Shown: positions 7,649 to 14,831, counted from the first letter of the stretch. The stretch: DNA of 17,975 nt from an uncultured Collinsella sp. (GCA_900547805.1 URIE01000029.1:1-17975), one strand, 5' to 3'. Notes: generated from the sequence alone by a model not told the origin. A program made the numbers and translations.

Positions 7649-9121
7649 ATGAAGATCGTAGGCGTTGCCGCCTGTACCGTGGGTATCGCCCACACGTATA
7701 TGGCCCAGAAGGCGATTCAGGATGAATGCGCCGCCCGTGGCATCGAGTGCAAGGTCGAGGCTCAGGGTGGCCTGGGTATCGAGAATGAGCTCACGCAGGA
7801 AGACGTGGACTCCGCCGACCTGGTCCTGGAGTCCGTCGACGTGGGTGTCGAGAACGAGGACCGTTTTGAGCAGAAGATGGCCGAGGGCAAGTTCCTGAAG
7901 GTCGGCACCTCGGATGTAATCGCCGATCCGGTAAAGATCATCGACCAGGCCATTGAGATCATCAAGGCGACGGGCGGCGCCGTTGACGCGCCCAAGGCCG
8001 AGGCCAAGGCAGAGAAGAAGGCCGTCTCCGCTGCCCCGCAGGCCCCGACACCGGCGTCCAAGCAGTCTATCTTTGCCGATCCTGGCAAGACGCTGCTCAA
8101 TGCATTCAATACCGGCGTTTCCTATTTTATCCCCATCGTCGTTATCGGCGGCGTGTTTCTCGCCTTCTCGCTGGCATCCGGTACCGCCGGCGCCAACGGC
8201 ATGGAGGTTACGAACCCGCTGATGGTGAGCCTTAACACCATCGGCATGGCCGGCATCTCCATGATGATCCCGGTGCTTGCGGCATACATCTCCTACTCGA
8301 TGGCCGGCAAGCCCGCGCTCGCCCCCGGTTTTGTCCTGGGCTACCTGGTCAACAACGCTGTCGTTACCCCTAACGGCAACAGCGTTTCGACCGGCTTCTT
8401 GGGCGCCATGATCATGGCTGTCATCTGCGGTTACTTTGTCCGCTGGATGAAGACCTGGAAGGTCAACAACACCATCCAGACCATCATGCCGATCCTGATC
8501 ATCCCGATTCTGACCTCGCTCGTCCTGGGCATGGCCTACATCTACATCCTGGCCACGCCGCTTGGCTTCGTGATGGATTGGCTCACCAGCGTGCTCGGTA
8601 GCCTGCAGGGTGGCTCCGCCGTCGTCCTGGGCCTGGTCATTGGTGTTATGACCGCCTTCGATATGGGCGGCCCCATCAACAAGACCGCTTCGACCTTTAC
8701 TATGGCCATCATGGCCTCCGGCATCTACGGCCCCAACGGTATGTTCCGCGTCGCCGTCGCCATTCCCCCGATCGCCTGTGGCCTCGCTGCGCTCATCGCC
8801 AAGAATAAGTTCGATGACGCCGATCGCCAGATGGGTATCTCCGCACTGTTCATGGGCTGCATCGGTATTACCGAGGGCGCTATCCCCTTCGCGGTCAAGG
8901 ACCTCGGTCACACCCTGCCCGGCATTTGCATCGGCTCTGCCGTGGGTGCGGCACTTGCCGCCTTCCAGGGCATCGACTGCTACGTCCCGCACGGTGGCTT
9001 TATCGTCGCCCTTGCCACCAACAACGTCGCGCTGTTCTGCCTGGACATCGTGATTGGCGCTGTGGTCGCCGCTGCAATCCTGATTGCCATGAAGCCCACG
9101 CTCGATAAGCAGGCCAAGTAA
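7649..9121 (+). CDS. PTS fructose-type EIIBC permease
   Basis: This membrane permease imports and phosphorylates a sugar using phosphate relayed from EI, HPr and EIIA. The start ATG 7649 follows AAGAGGGAAG; an upstream in-frame extension to 7547 lacks a ribosome site. The 490-residue product has an N-terminal EIIB domain (1-100) with phospho-cysteine Cys9 in VAACTVGIAHTYMAQ, an Ala/Lys/Pro linker (about 112-132), and an EIIC domain with many hydrophobic helices and the GGPINKT substrate motif at about 340-346. No EIIA domain is fused; a separate EIIA is the last gene of the operon. The EIIB loop reads CTVG where fructose-family members usually have CPTG. Fructose-type permeases carry ketoses and polyols; the substrate here is not readable. 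Confidence 0.94.
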   Translation: MKIVGVAACTVGIAHTYMAQKAIQDECAARGIECKVEAQGGLGIENELTQEDVDSADLVLESVDVGVENEDRFEQKMAEGKFLKVGTSDVIADPVKIIDQAIEIIKATGGAVDAPKAEAKAEKKAVSAAPQAPTPASKQSIFADPGKTLLNAFNTGVSYFIPIVVIGGVFLAFSLASGTAGANGMEVTNPLMVSLNTIGMAGISMMIPVLAAYISYSMAGKPALAPGFVLGYLVNNAVVTPNGNSVSTGFLGAMIMAVICGYFVRWMKTWKVNNTIQTIMPILIIPILTSLVLGMAYIYILATPLGFVMDWLTSVLGSLQGGSAVVLGLVIGVMTAFDMGGPINKTASTFTMAIMASGIYGPNGMFRVAVAIPPIACGLAALIAKNKFDDADRQMGISALFMGCIGITEGAIPFAVKDLGHTLPGICIGSAVGAALAAFQGIDCYVPHGGFIVALATNNVALFCLDIVIGAVVAAAILIAMKPTLDKQAK

Positions 9122-9135
9122 ACCTTTAAGGACTC

Positions 9136-9224
9136 CGGTTGTGCGGAGGGATGGATTTGACTCCGCACAACCGCCCCTACACAACAAAATCCATCCGTAC
9201 TGATAGGGCCCACATCTGGGTCCC
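9136..9224 (+). other. Structured intercistronic RNA with possible pseudoknot
   Basis: A perfect 13-bp stem (9136-9148 with 9161-9173) closes a 12-base loop. Ten of those loop bases, GGATGGATTT (9149-9158), are perfectly complementary to AAATCCATCC downstream (9187-9196). This is the geometry of an H-type pseudoknot, or of two competing folds in which the loop is released. A third hairpin with one bulge (9206-9212 with 9217-9224) follows before the ribosome site. No T-run follows, so it is not a plain intrinsic terminator. Confidence 0.6.
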
Positions 9225-9265
9225 AGGGAACTTTTGTCAAAAATCCTCTGGAGAAGGAGAACAAA

Positions 9266-10540
9266 ATGTCCAACCTCACCATCCGTCAGGCCGTTCAGGG
9301 CATGCTCAAGCTGCAGGATAGCGGCGATCACGCAACCATGGTCGGCATTGGCCCCATGAGCCCCAACCTGATTCAGGCCGTGTTCGAGCTTGCCAAGGAC
9401 GAGGATTTCCCGCCCATGTTTATCGCCAGCCGCAACCAGGTCGATATGGACGAGATGGGCGCCGGCTACGTCAACGGTTGGGACCAGACGCGCTTTGCCG
9501 CCGACATCAAGAAGGTTGCCGACGAGGTGGGTTACACCGGTCCGTACTACCTGTGCCGCGATCACGGCGGTCCGTGGCAGCGCGACGAGGAGCGTAACGC
9601 CCACCTGCCCGAGGACGAGGCCATGGAGCTCGCCCGCAAGTCCTTCGTCGCCGACATGGAGGCGGGCTTTGACCTGCTGATGGTCGACCCCACCAAGGAC
9701 CCCTATCAGATCGGCAAGGTTATTCCGCTCGACGTGGTGCTTCGCCGCACGATCGATCTTATCGACTACCTTGAGCAGTACCGTCGCGAGCATAACCTGC
9801 CCGAGGTCGCCTATGAGGTCGGTACCGAGGAGACCAATGGCGGCTTGACCTCTACCGATAAGTACGAGGAGTTCATTTCTCAGCTGCAGCCCGAGCTCGA
9901 GAAGCGCGGCTGCCCCATGCCCACCTTTATCGTCGGCCAGACCGGTACGCTCACCCGTTGGACCGAGCAGGTCGGCCATTACAACTTCAAGAATGCCCGC
10001 GAGCTCGCCGACATGGCTAAGCGCTACGGCGTGGGCCTGAAGGAGCACAACGCCGACTACCTGGATGACGCGACGCTGCTCGAGCACATCCCGGCTCACG
10101 TGACCGCTTCCAATGTCGCCCCTCAGTACGGCACCGAGGAGACCCGCGCTTACCTCAAGCTCTGCGCTACCGAGCAGATCCTGGTCGACAACGGTCTGTG
10201 CGATGACCCCTCCGACCTGTATCACACCCTGCTGGTCAAGGCCATCAAGACCGAGCGCTGGCGCAAGTGGATGACTGGCGACGATGTCAACCTGCAGGTT
10301 GACGACATTCTGGCCGACGACGAGCTCAGCCTGAAGATTCTGGATGTCTCCGGCCACTACGCGTTCAACGATCCCGAGGTCAAGGAGCAGGTCGAGAAGC
10401 TCTACCGCAACCTCGCCGCTCAGGACATCGACGGCAAGCGCTTTGTGATCGAGCACATCAAGCGCCCGATCAAGCAGTACGTCGTCGGTCTTAACCTCAA
10501 GGGCGTCACGAGCCGCATCGAGAAGGCTCTCGAGGACTAG
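9266..10540 (+). CDS. GatZ/KbaZ-family protein (tagatose-bisphosphate aldolase subunit family; possible ketose-phosphate 4-epimerase)
   Basis: This 424-residue cytoplasmic protein is of the GatZ/KbaZ/AgaZ family. It starts at ATG 9266 behind AGAAGGAG. Conserved blocks include YYLCRDHGGPW (94-104), the acidic/polar segment YEVGTEETNGG (183-193), FIVGQTGT and KEHNADYL (259-266); His100, Asp99, the 185-190 glutamates and His261 are plausible metal or substrate ligands. In the classical enterobacterial enzymes GatZ/KbaZ is the non-catalytic partner of GatY/KbaY in D-tagatose-1,6-bisphosphate aldolase. No GatY-like gene and no kinase to make a bisphosphate is present here. Some stand-alone members of this family are known as fructose/tagatose-6-phosphate 4-epimerases, which would fit a PTS product. 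Family assignment is firm; the reaction is open. Confidence 0.85.
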   Translation: MSNLTIRQAVQGMLKLQDSGDHATMVGIGPMSPNLIQAVFELAKDEDFPPMFIASRNQVDMDEMGAGYVNGWDQTRFAADIKKVADEVGYTGPYYLCRDHGGPWQRDEERNAHLPEDEAMELARKSFVADMEAGFDLLMVDPTKDPYQIGKVIPLDVVLRRTIDLIDYLEQYRREHNLPEVAYEVGTEETNGGLTSTDKYEEFISQLQPELEKRGCPMPTFIVGQTGTLTRWTEQVGHYNFKNARELADMAKRYGVGLKEHNADYLDDATLLEHIPAHVTASNVAPQYGTEETRAYLKLCATEQILVDNGLCDDPSDLYHTLLVKAIKTERWRKWMTGDDVNLQVDDILADDELSLKILDVSGHYAFNDPEVKEQVEKLYRNLAAQDIDGKRFVIEHIKRPIKQYVVGLNLKGVTSRIEKALED

Positions 10541-10559
10541 GTAGCTTTCCCTACACGAC

Positions 10560-10595
10560 GCCGGGCCTGGGGCATGTCCCAGCTGCAGGCCCGGC
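10560..10595 (+). other. GC-rich hairpin upstream of the internal terminator
   Basis: GCCGGGCCTG (10560-10569) pairs perfectly with CAGGCCCGGC (10586-10595), with an inner GGG-CATGT-CCC extension. It sits 19 bp after the GatZ-like stop and 2 bp before the intrinsic terminator, so both may fold as a tandem pair that blocks 3' exonucleases. Confidence 0.6.
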
Positions 10596-10597
10596 AC

Positions 10598-10633
10598 ATA
10601 GGACAAAGGGACATCCCCTTTGTCCTATTTTTT
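10598..10633 (+). terminator. Strong intrinsic terminator inside the sugar operon
   Basis: A perfect 13-bp stem (10598-10610 with 10616-10628) with a 5-base loop is followed by six T (10628-10633). The transaldolase ATG is only 33 bp further on, leaving no room for a promoter after the terminator. The downstream genes must therefore depend on readthrough, or on regulated antitermination. Confidence 0.85.
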
Positions 10634-10665
10634 GAGTTTTGGATTCCTTCGAAGGAGTTTGCACC

Positions 10666-11349
10666 ATGAAGTTCTTTATCGATACCGCCAACCTTGACGA
10701 GATCGCCGAGGCCAAGAGCTGGGGCTGCCTTGCCGGCGTCACCACCAATCCGTCCCTGTACGCCAAGACCGGCGGTAAGCTTGCCGACTTTGAGCCCCAT
10801 ATGCTCAAGATCGCCGAGCTCTGCGAGGGCCTGCCCGTGTCCGCCGAGTCTACCGCCACCACGGCCGAGGGCATGATCGAGGAGGGCAAGCGCCTTGCCG
10901 CCCTCGCCCCCAACATCGTGGTCAAGCTCCCCGTCTGCGAGGCCGGCCTCGCCGCCTGCCGCGCGCTGGCCGATGCGGGCGTGCGTGTCAACATGACGCT
11001 CGTTTTCTCGCCGACGCAGGCCCTGATGGCCGCCAACGCCGGTGCCCGCTACATCAGCCCGTTTGTCGGCCGCTTTGACGACATCGCCGAGGACGGCATC
11101 TCGCAGCTCGACAATGTCGTGACCTGCATCAAGAACTATGACTGGACCGGCAAGAACGTCGACGACACTGTCGAGATCATCACCGCTTCGGTCCGCACAC
11201 CCAACCACGTGACCCAGGCGGCTCTTCTTGGCGCCGACATCGCGACCGTGCCCATGGCCGCTCTCAAGAAGTGCCTGCATCACCCGCTGACCGACCAGGG
11301 CCTCGCCTCTTTTGAGGCTGACTGGCAGAAGGTCGTCGCTCAGGCTTAA
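10666..11349 (+). CDS. TalC/FSA-family transaldolase
   Basis: This cytoplasmic class I aldolase-fold enzyme has 227 residues, from ATG 10666 behind GAAGGAG. It contains MKFFIDTANLDEI, the GVTTNPSL block (24-31) and the Schiff-base lysine Lys87 in VVKLPV. Two positions separate transaldolases from fructose-6-phosphate aldolases in this family. The residue equivalent to Gln59 of E. coli FSA is Glu61 here (SAEST), and the residue equivalent to Tyr131 is Phe133 (ISPFVGR). Both are the transaldolase state, so transfer of dihydroxyacetone between fructose-6-phosphate and erythrose-4-phosphate is more likely than free cleavage. It lies upstream of a split transketolase, giving a complete non-oxidative pentose-phosphate pair within the operon. 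Confidence 0.9.
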   Translation: MKFFIDTANLDEIAEAKSWGCLAGVTTNPSLYAKTGGKLADFEPHMLKIAELCEGLPVSAESTATTAEGMIEEGKRLAALAPNIVVKLPVCEAGLAACRALADAGVRVNMTLVFSPTQALMAANAGARYISPFVGRFDDIAEDGISQLDNVVTCIKNYDWTGKNVDDTVEIITASVRTPNHVTQAALLGADIATVPMAALKKCLHHPLTDQGLASFEADWQKVVAQA

Positions 11350-11360
11350 CGAGTGGATCG

Positions 11361-11389
11361 CCCCGGCATCGCGTCATCCGGTGTCGGGG
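11361..11389 (+). other. Intercistronic hairpin before the transketolase genes
   Basis: CCCCGGCA (11361-11368) pairs with TGTCGGGG (11382-11389) with one G-T pair. It is followed by TTGTTCTC, which is not a clean T-run. It may tune message stability or cause partial termination. Confidence 0.4.
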
Positions 11390-11412
11390 TTGTTCTCAAG
11401 AGAGGAATTCGT

Positions 11413-12243
11413 ATGACCAACCAGGAGCTGGCGAAGGTCGCCAATGAGGTCAGGAAGGGTGTCGTGACTGCGGTTCACGCGGCCAAGTCGGGACATCCGG
11501 GTGGATCGCTCGGTGCTGCCGACATCATGACGTATCTGTACTTTGAGGAAATGAATATCGATCCTGCCGACCCTCACAAGGCCGATCGCGATCGCTTTGT
11601 GCTCTCCAAGGGTCACGCGGCGCCGGGCCTGTATTCGGTGTTGGCAAATCGCGGCTATTTTCCCGTCGAAGAGCTCGAGACGCTCCGCCATATTGGCAGC
11701 CGACTGCAGGGCCATCCCAACATGAACGACACCCCGGGCATCGATATGTCCACCGGATCGCTCGGTCAGGGCATCTCTGCTGCAGTTGGAATGGCGCTTG
11801 CCGCTAAGCACTGGGGCGACGGCTACCGTGTTTACACGTTGCTGGGCGATGGCGAGTGCGAGGAGGGCCAGGTGTGGGAGGCGGCCATGTTTGCCGGCAA
11901 CCATGCGCTCGACAATCTTGTTGCCGTCGTCGATCACAACGGCTTGCAGATTGACGGCACGATCGATGAGGTCAACTCGGCCATGCCGCTCGCTGACAAG
12001 TTCCGCGCCTTTAAGTGGCATGTGATAGAGCTAGCCGATGGCAACGACATGGCACAGATTGAGGCGGCTTTCGCCGAGGCTCGTGAGGTGACCGGCGTGC
12101 CCGTCGCTATCATCGCCGAGACGGTGAAGGGCAAAGGCGTCTCCTTTATGGAGAACCAGGTTGGCTGGCATGGCAAGGCGCCCAATGACGAGCAGTTTGA
12201 GCAGGCCATGGCCGAGCTCGCGGCAGCAGGAGAGGAGCTCTAA
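11413..12243 (+). CDS. Transketolase, N-terminal subunit
   Basis: This is the thiamine-diphosphate-binding half of a split transketolase, 276 residues from ATG 11413 behind AGAGGA. The diphosphate/Mg motif is GDGECEEGQVWEA (145-157), closing with Asn176 in VVDHNGLQIDG. GHPGGS (27-32) and SKGHAAPGLY (65-74) are substrate and cofactor histidine loops. The stop codon overlaps the start of the C-terminal subunit gene (TAATG), so the two halves are translationally coupled and presumably made in equal amounts. The complex transfers two-carbon ketol units between sugar phosphates. Split transketolases are common in anaerobes, and some act on unusual ketoses such as apulose-4-phosphate, so the substrate here need not be the canonical one. 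Confidence 0.93.
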   Translation: MTNQELAKVANEVRKGVVTAVHAAKSGHPGGSLGAADIMTYLYFEEMNIDPADPHKADRDRFVLSKGHAAPGLYSVLANRGYFPVEELETLRHIGSRLQGHPNMNDTPGIDMSTGSLGQGISAAVGMALAAKHWGDGYRVYTLLGDGECEEGQVWEAAMFAGNHALDNLVAVVDHNGLQIDGTIDEVNSAMPLADKFRAFKWHVIELADGNDMAQIEAAFAEAREVTGVPVAIIAETVKGKGVSFMENQVGWHGKAPNDEQFEQAMAELAAAGEEL

Positions 12244-13181
12244 TGGCAGAGGTCAAAAAAGTCGCCACGCGTGTAAGCTACGGCGAGGCGCTCGTCGAGC
12301 TGGGCAATGAGCACGATGACTTTGTAGTGCTCGATGCCGACCTGGCAGCCGCTACGCAGACGGGTAAGTTTAAGGCTGCTCATCCTGAGCGCTTTTACGA
12401 TGCCGGCATCGCCGAGAGCAACTTGATGGGACTTGCCGCCGGCATCGCGACCACGGGCCGCGTTGCTTTTGCGAGCACCTTTGCGATGTTTGCCGCCGGT
12501 CGCGCCTACGAGCAGGTCCGCAATTCCATTGGCTACCCGCATCTCAACGTCAAGATTGGCGCTACCCATGCCGGCATTTCGGTGGGCGAGGACGGCGCCA
12601 CGCACCAGTGCTGCGAGGATATCGCACTCATGCGCACGATTCCGGGTATGACGGTGATCGTTCCCGCCGATGACATCGAGGCTCGCGCTTGCGTGCGCGC
12701 CGCCTATGAGTTTGAGGGGCCAGTCTATATGCGCTTCGGCCGTCTGGCAACACCGGTCATCAACGACCACGAGGACTATGAGTTCAAGATTGGTCGCGGC
12801 GTGGTCGTGCGCGAGGGGTCCGATGTGACTATCGTCGCATGCGGCCTCATGGTCGCCGAGGCGCTTGAGGCTGCCGAGGCTCTCGCTGCCGATGGCATCG
12901 ATGCCGAGGTCATCAACATGCACACGATCAAGCCGCTCGATGAGCGACTGGTGGTTGCCAGCGCCAAGAAGACTGGTCGCGTGGTCACCGCCGAGGAGCA
13001 TTCGATTATCGGTGGTCTTGGCGAGGCCGTGGCCTCGGTGCTCGCGGAGCAGCATCCGGTGCCGATGCGACGCGTCGGCGTGCGCGATGTGTATGGTGAG
13101 TCCGGCCCTGCGGTCGATTTGCTGCACAAGTACGGTTTGGACGCCGACGGCATCGAAGCTGCGGTCAGGTCTGTGTTGTAA
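12243..13181 (+). CDS. Transketolase, C-terminal subunit
   Basis: This is the pyrimidine-binding half of the split transketolase, 312 residues, starting at ATG 12243 inside the TAATG overlap; AGGAGAGGAG lies just before it in the upstream gene. The catalytic glutamate that activates the thiamine ring is Glu58 in GIAESNLMGLAAG. SVGEDGATHQ (113-122) and the ALMRTIPGMTVIVPAD segment are typical of this half. The last third is the transketolase C-terminal domain (GSDVTIVACGLMVAEAL, then AEVINMHTIKPLDE). It works only as a complex with the preceding subunit. The EIIA gene follows after 11 bp. Confidence 0.93.
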   Translation: MAEVKKVATRVSYGEALVELGNEHDDFVVLDADLAAATQTGKFKAAHPERFYDAGIAESNLMGLAAGIATTGRVAFASTFAMFAAGRAYEQVRNSIGYPHLNVKIGATHAGISVGEDGATHQCCEDIALMRTIPGMTVIVPADDIEARACVRAAYEFEGPVYMRFGRLATPVINDHEDYEFKIGRGVVVREGSDVTIVACGLMVAEALEAAEALAADGIDAEVINMHTIKPLDERLVVASAKKTGRVVTAEEHSIIGGLGEAVASVLAEQHPVPMRRVGVRDVYGESGPAVDLLHKYGLDADGIEAAVRSVL

Positions 13182-13192
13182 GGAAGGTTTCC

Positions 13193-13645
13193 ATGGGATT
13201 TGTATCTGCCAACCAAGTGACGATCGGGTATACCGCCGCCTCGCGCGAGGACGCCCTGCATTATTTGTCCGAGCAGGCCATCGAGCTCGGCTTTGCCGAT
13301 GACGCATCTGCCGTAGAGGCTGCCTTTATTGCTCGCGAGAACGAGGCCGAGACCGGGCTTGTCGCCGGTTTTGCCGTTCCGCATGCCAAGAGCGACGCGA
13401 TCCATACGCCGGGTGTGGCCGTGCTCAAGCTGTCCGAGCCTGTTGAGTGGCCGAGCTTTGATGGCGTACCCGTCGATGTGGCGCTCGCGCTGTATGTTCC
13501 CGCGGGCGAAGCGGGAACCACGCACCTGCGTCTGCTCTCCAAGGCTGCCGTGATGCTGATGGATGCCGGCTTCCGTGACAAAGTACGTGCGAGCACCGAT
13601 CCCGTTGAGATTGCGGAGCTCATCAATAGCGGACTCGAAGACTAG
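13193..13645 (+). CDS. PTS EIIA component, fructose/mannitol type
   Basis: This 150-residue cytoplasmic phosphocarrier passes phosphate from HPr to the EIIB domain of the permease. It starts at ATG 13193 behind AAGGAAGG. The phospho-histidine is His64 in GFAVPHAKSDAI, the standard EIIA(Fru/Mtl) motif. The C-terminal part (THLRLLSKAAVMLMDAGFRDKV) is typical of the fold. It completes the EIIBC protein encoded about 4 kb upstream at the head of the operon, which lacks its own EIIA. Its placement after the transketolase genes strongly supports the idea that all six genes act in one pathway. Confidence 0.93.
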   Translation: MGFVSANQVTIGYTAASREDALHYLSEQAIELGFADDASAVEAAFIARENEAETGLVAGFAVPHAKSDAIHTPGVAVLKLSEPVEWPSFDGVPVDVALALYVPAGEAGTTHLRLLSKAAVMLMDAGFRDKVRASTDPVEIAELINSGLED

Positions 13646-13687
13646 AACGGTCATCCCGTTCAATCAATTGATCCTTCTCCAAGGAAA

Positions 13688-13724
13688 AGGGCCGCGACGC
13701 CGTATGGGTGTCACGGCCCTATTT
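13688..13724 (+). terminator. Terminator of the sugar operon
   Basis: AGGGCCGCGAC (13688-13698) pairs with GTCACGGCCCT (13710-13720) with one C-A mismatch, followed by ATTT. It lies 42 bp after the EIIA stop. The T-run is short, so efficiency may be moderate. Confidence 0.7.
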
Positions 13725-13766
13725 GCGTTTCCCCAGATAAAACCTGCCAAAATAAACCTGTCCCTT
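13725..13766 (+). repeat. Dispersed 42-bp repeat, copy 1
   Basis: This copy begins GCGTTTCCCCAGATAAAACC and ends AAACCTGTCCCTT. It matches the reverse complement of 16942-16983 at 41 of 42 positions, and similarity fades over the next nine bases. It begins directly after the operon terminator. Internally it holds two related units ending ACCTGCC and ACCTGTC. It occupies part of the 307-bp gene-free gap 13646-13952, which otherwise holds only the hairpins listed and no credible gene. Confidence 0.9.
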
Positions 13767-13848
13767 ATTGACAGGTCAGTTAACGCAGTCCAGGTTGAGC
13801 ATATGCGAGCGAGCGGGCTCCGGGTGCGGTAAGGTGACGTGAAACAAG

Positions 13849-13875
13849 CGGGCGCTGACCTTTTGGTCGCGCCCG
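13849..13875 (-). terminator. Hairpin downstream of larE, possible leftward terminator
   Basis: CGGGCGC plus GACC pairs with GGTC plus GCGCCCG around a TTTT loop, with a single bulged T at 13856. On the minus strand the stem is followed by CTTGTTTC, a loose T-rich stretch, so it could end larE transcription coming from the right. Confidence 0.5.
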
Positions 13876-13925
13876 TGAAGTTGAACGTCAGATTGTCGTG
13901 CCCGGGGCCTGCGCAGCGCCGAGCA

Positions 13926-13952
13926 GTTACGCCGTTTGTAAAACGGCGTAAC
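13926..13952 (-). terminator. Perfect hairpin abutting the larE stop codon
   Basis: GTTACGCCGTTT (13926-13937) pairs perfectly with AAACGGCGTAAC (13941-13952) around a 3-base loop, directly adjacent to the larE stop at 13953. There is no T-run on the minus strand. It probably acts as a 3'-end stability hairpin together with the hairpin at 13849-13875. Confidence 0.6.
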
Positions 13953-14831
13953 CTAAAGGTTCATGTTGCCGTGGATGTAGGGGGTGACCTCGGGGGAGAT
14001 ATGGTCGCAGCCCAGCTCGCGCAGCGCGGACTCGATAACGGCGGGCAGCGGGGTCTTGCCCTTGTCGTCGACGGCGGCACCGCCGAGGGTGGCAATCTTG
14101 GCAACATCTGCGGGTGCGGCCTCGATATGCATGCAGCCGCCGACCAGGCGTGCGCGTACCTGTGCCAGATCAAGATCGTGCAGGTAATCCTCGCAGGCGC
14201 GGATCAAATCGACCTTCTTACGCGTAAGCTCCTCGCCCGTGGGGACGCGCGTGGCGAGGCAGGCGCCGGCGGGCAGGTTCCAGACGGGGTAGCCCCATGA
14301 GCGCAGCAGCTCGCGCTCTTCGTCCTTGGTAAAGCCGACCTCCATAAGGGGTGAGCGTACACCGAGCTCTTCTGCCGCACGCATGCCGGGGCGGTAGTCA
14401 CCGCGATCGCTTGCATTGCTGCCATCGATGACGGTGGGAAAGCCTAGCGACTTGGCGTGGTTGACGATAGCGGTAAAGCCGGCGCGCTTGCAGTGGTAGC
14501 AGCGGTCGGCATCGTTGCAGGCTACCTGGGGGAGCTGCAGCTGATCGACCGAAAGATTGAGCACGGGGAGCATAAAATGCGGACCCTCATCGGTTTGTCC
14601 GTCAACGGACCGCTCAAACGAAGCCTGCTCGGGTGTGCCGATGAGCGGCGTGGTGAGATGGACGAGGAGGGTATTGGTAGGCATGATGCGGGCGCATACG
14701 GCGGCCAAAAAGCTGCTGTCAACGCCGCCGGAAAACCCGATAGCCACGCGCCCGTATGCCAAAAGCAGCTGTTCGAGCGCCGATAGCTTGTCTTGAAGCT
14801 CCTCTGCGGGTGCCGTGGTGTCTAAAATCAT
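13953..14831 (-). CDS. larE: LarE-type ATP-dependent sulfur transferase
   Basis: This 292-residue PP-loop enzyme of nickel-pincer (NPN) cofactor synthesis adenylates the pyridinium dicarboxylate precursor and adds sulfur to make thiocarboxylates for lactate racemase-type enzymes. The start is ATG 14831 (minus strand) with AAGGAT upstream. The PP-loop is SGGVDSS (34-40). NDADRCYHCK (106-115) supplies Cys111 and Cys114. PAGACLATRVPTG places Cys191 at the position of the sacrificial cysteine (Cys176 of the Lactobacillus plantarum enzyme). Three cysteines could instead bind a [4Fe-4S] cluster, as in some LarE proteins. No larA, larB or larC is in the window, so partners must lie elsewhere or the protein has another role. 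It is divergent from the HAD gene. Confidence 0.9.
   Translation of the reverse strand: MILDTTAPAEELQDKLSALEQLLLAYGRVAIGFSGGVDSSFLAAVCARIMPTNTLLVHLTTPLIGTPEQASFERSVDGQTDEGPHFMLPVLNLSVDQLQLPQVACNDADRCYHCKRAGFTAIVNHAKSLGFPTVIDGSNASDRGDYRPGMRAAEELGVRSPLMEVGFTKDEERELLRSWGYPVWNLPAGACLATRVPTGEELTRKKVDLIRACEDYLHDLDLAQVRARLVGGCMHIEAAPADVAKIATLGGAAVDDKGKTPLPAVIESALRELGCDHISPEVTPYIHGNMNL

Noticed and set aside
7472..10606. 1044-codon open frame on the minus strand
   Set aside because: It is antisense to the well-supported EIIBC and GatZ-like genes and has repetitive Asp/Gly/His/Val composition typical of a shadow frame in GC-rich DNA, with no recognisable domain.
13563..13832. 89-codon plus-strand open frame overlapping the EIIA end
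   Set aside because: It runs through the terminator and the 42-bp repeat; its similarity to another frame near 16950 comes only from the shared repeat.
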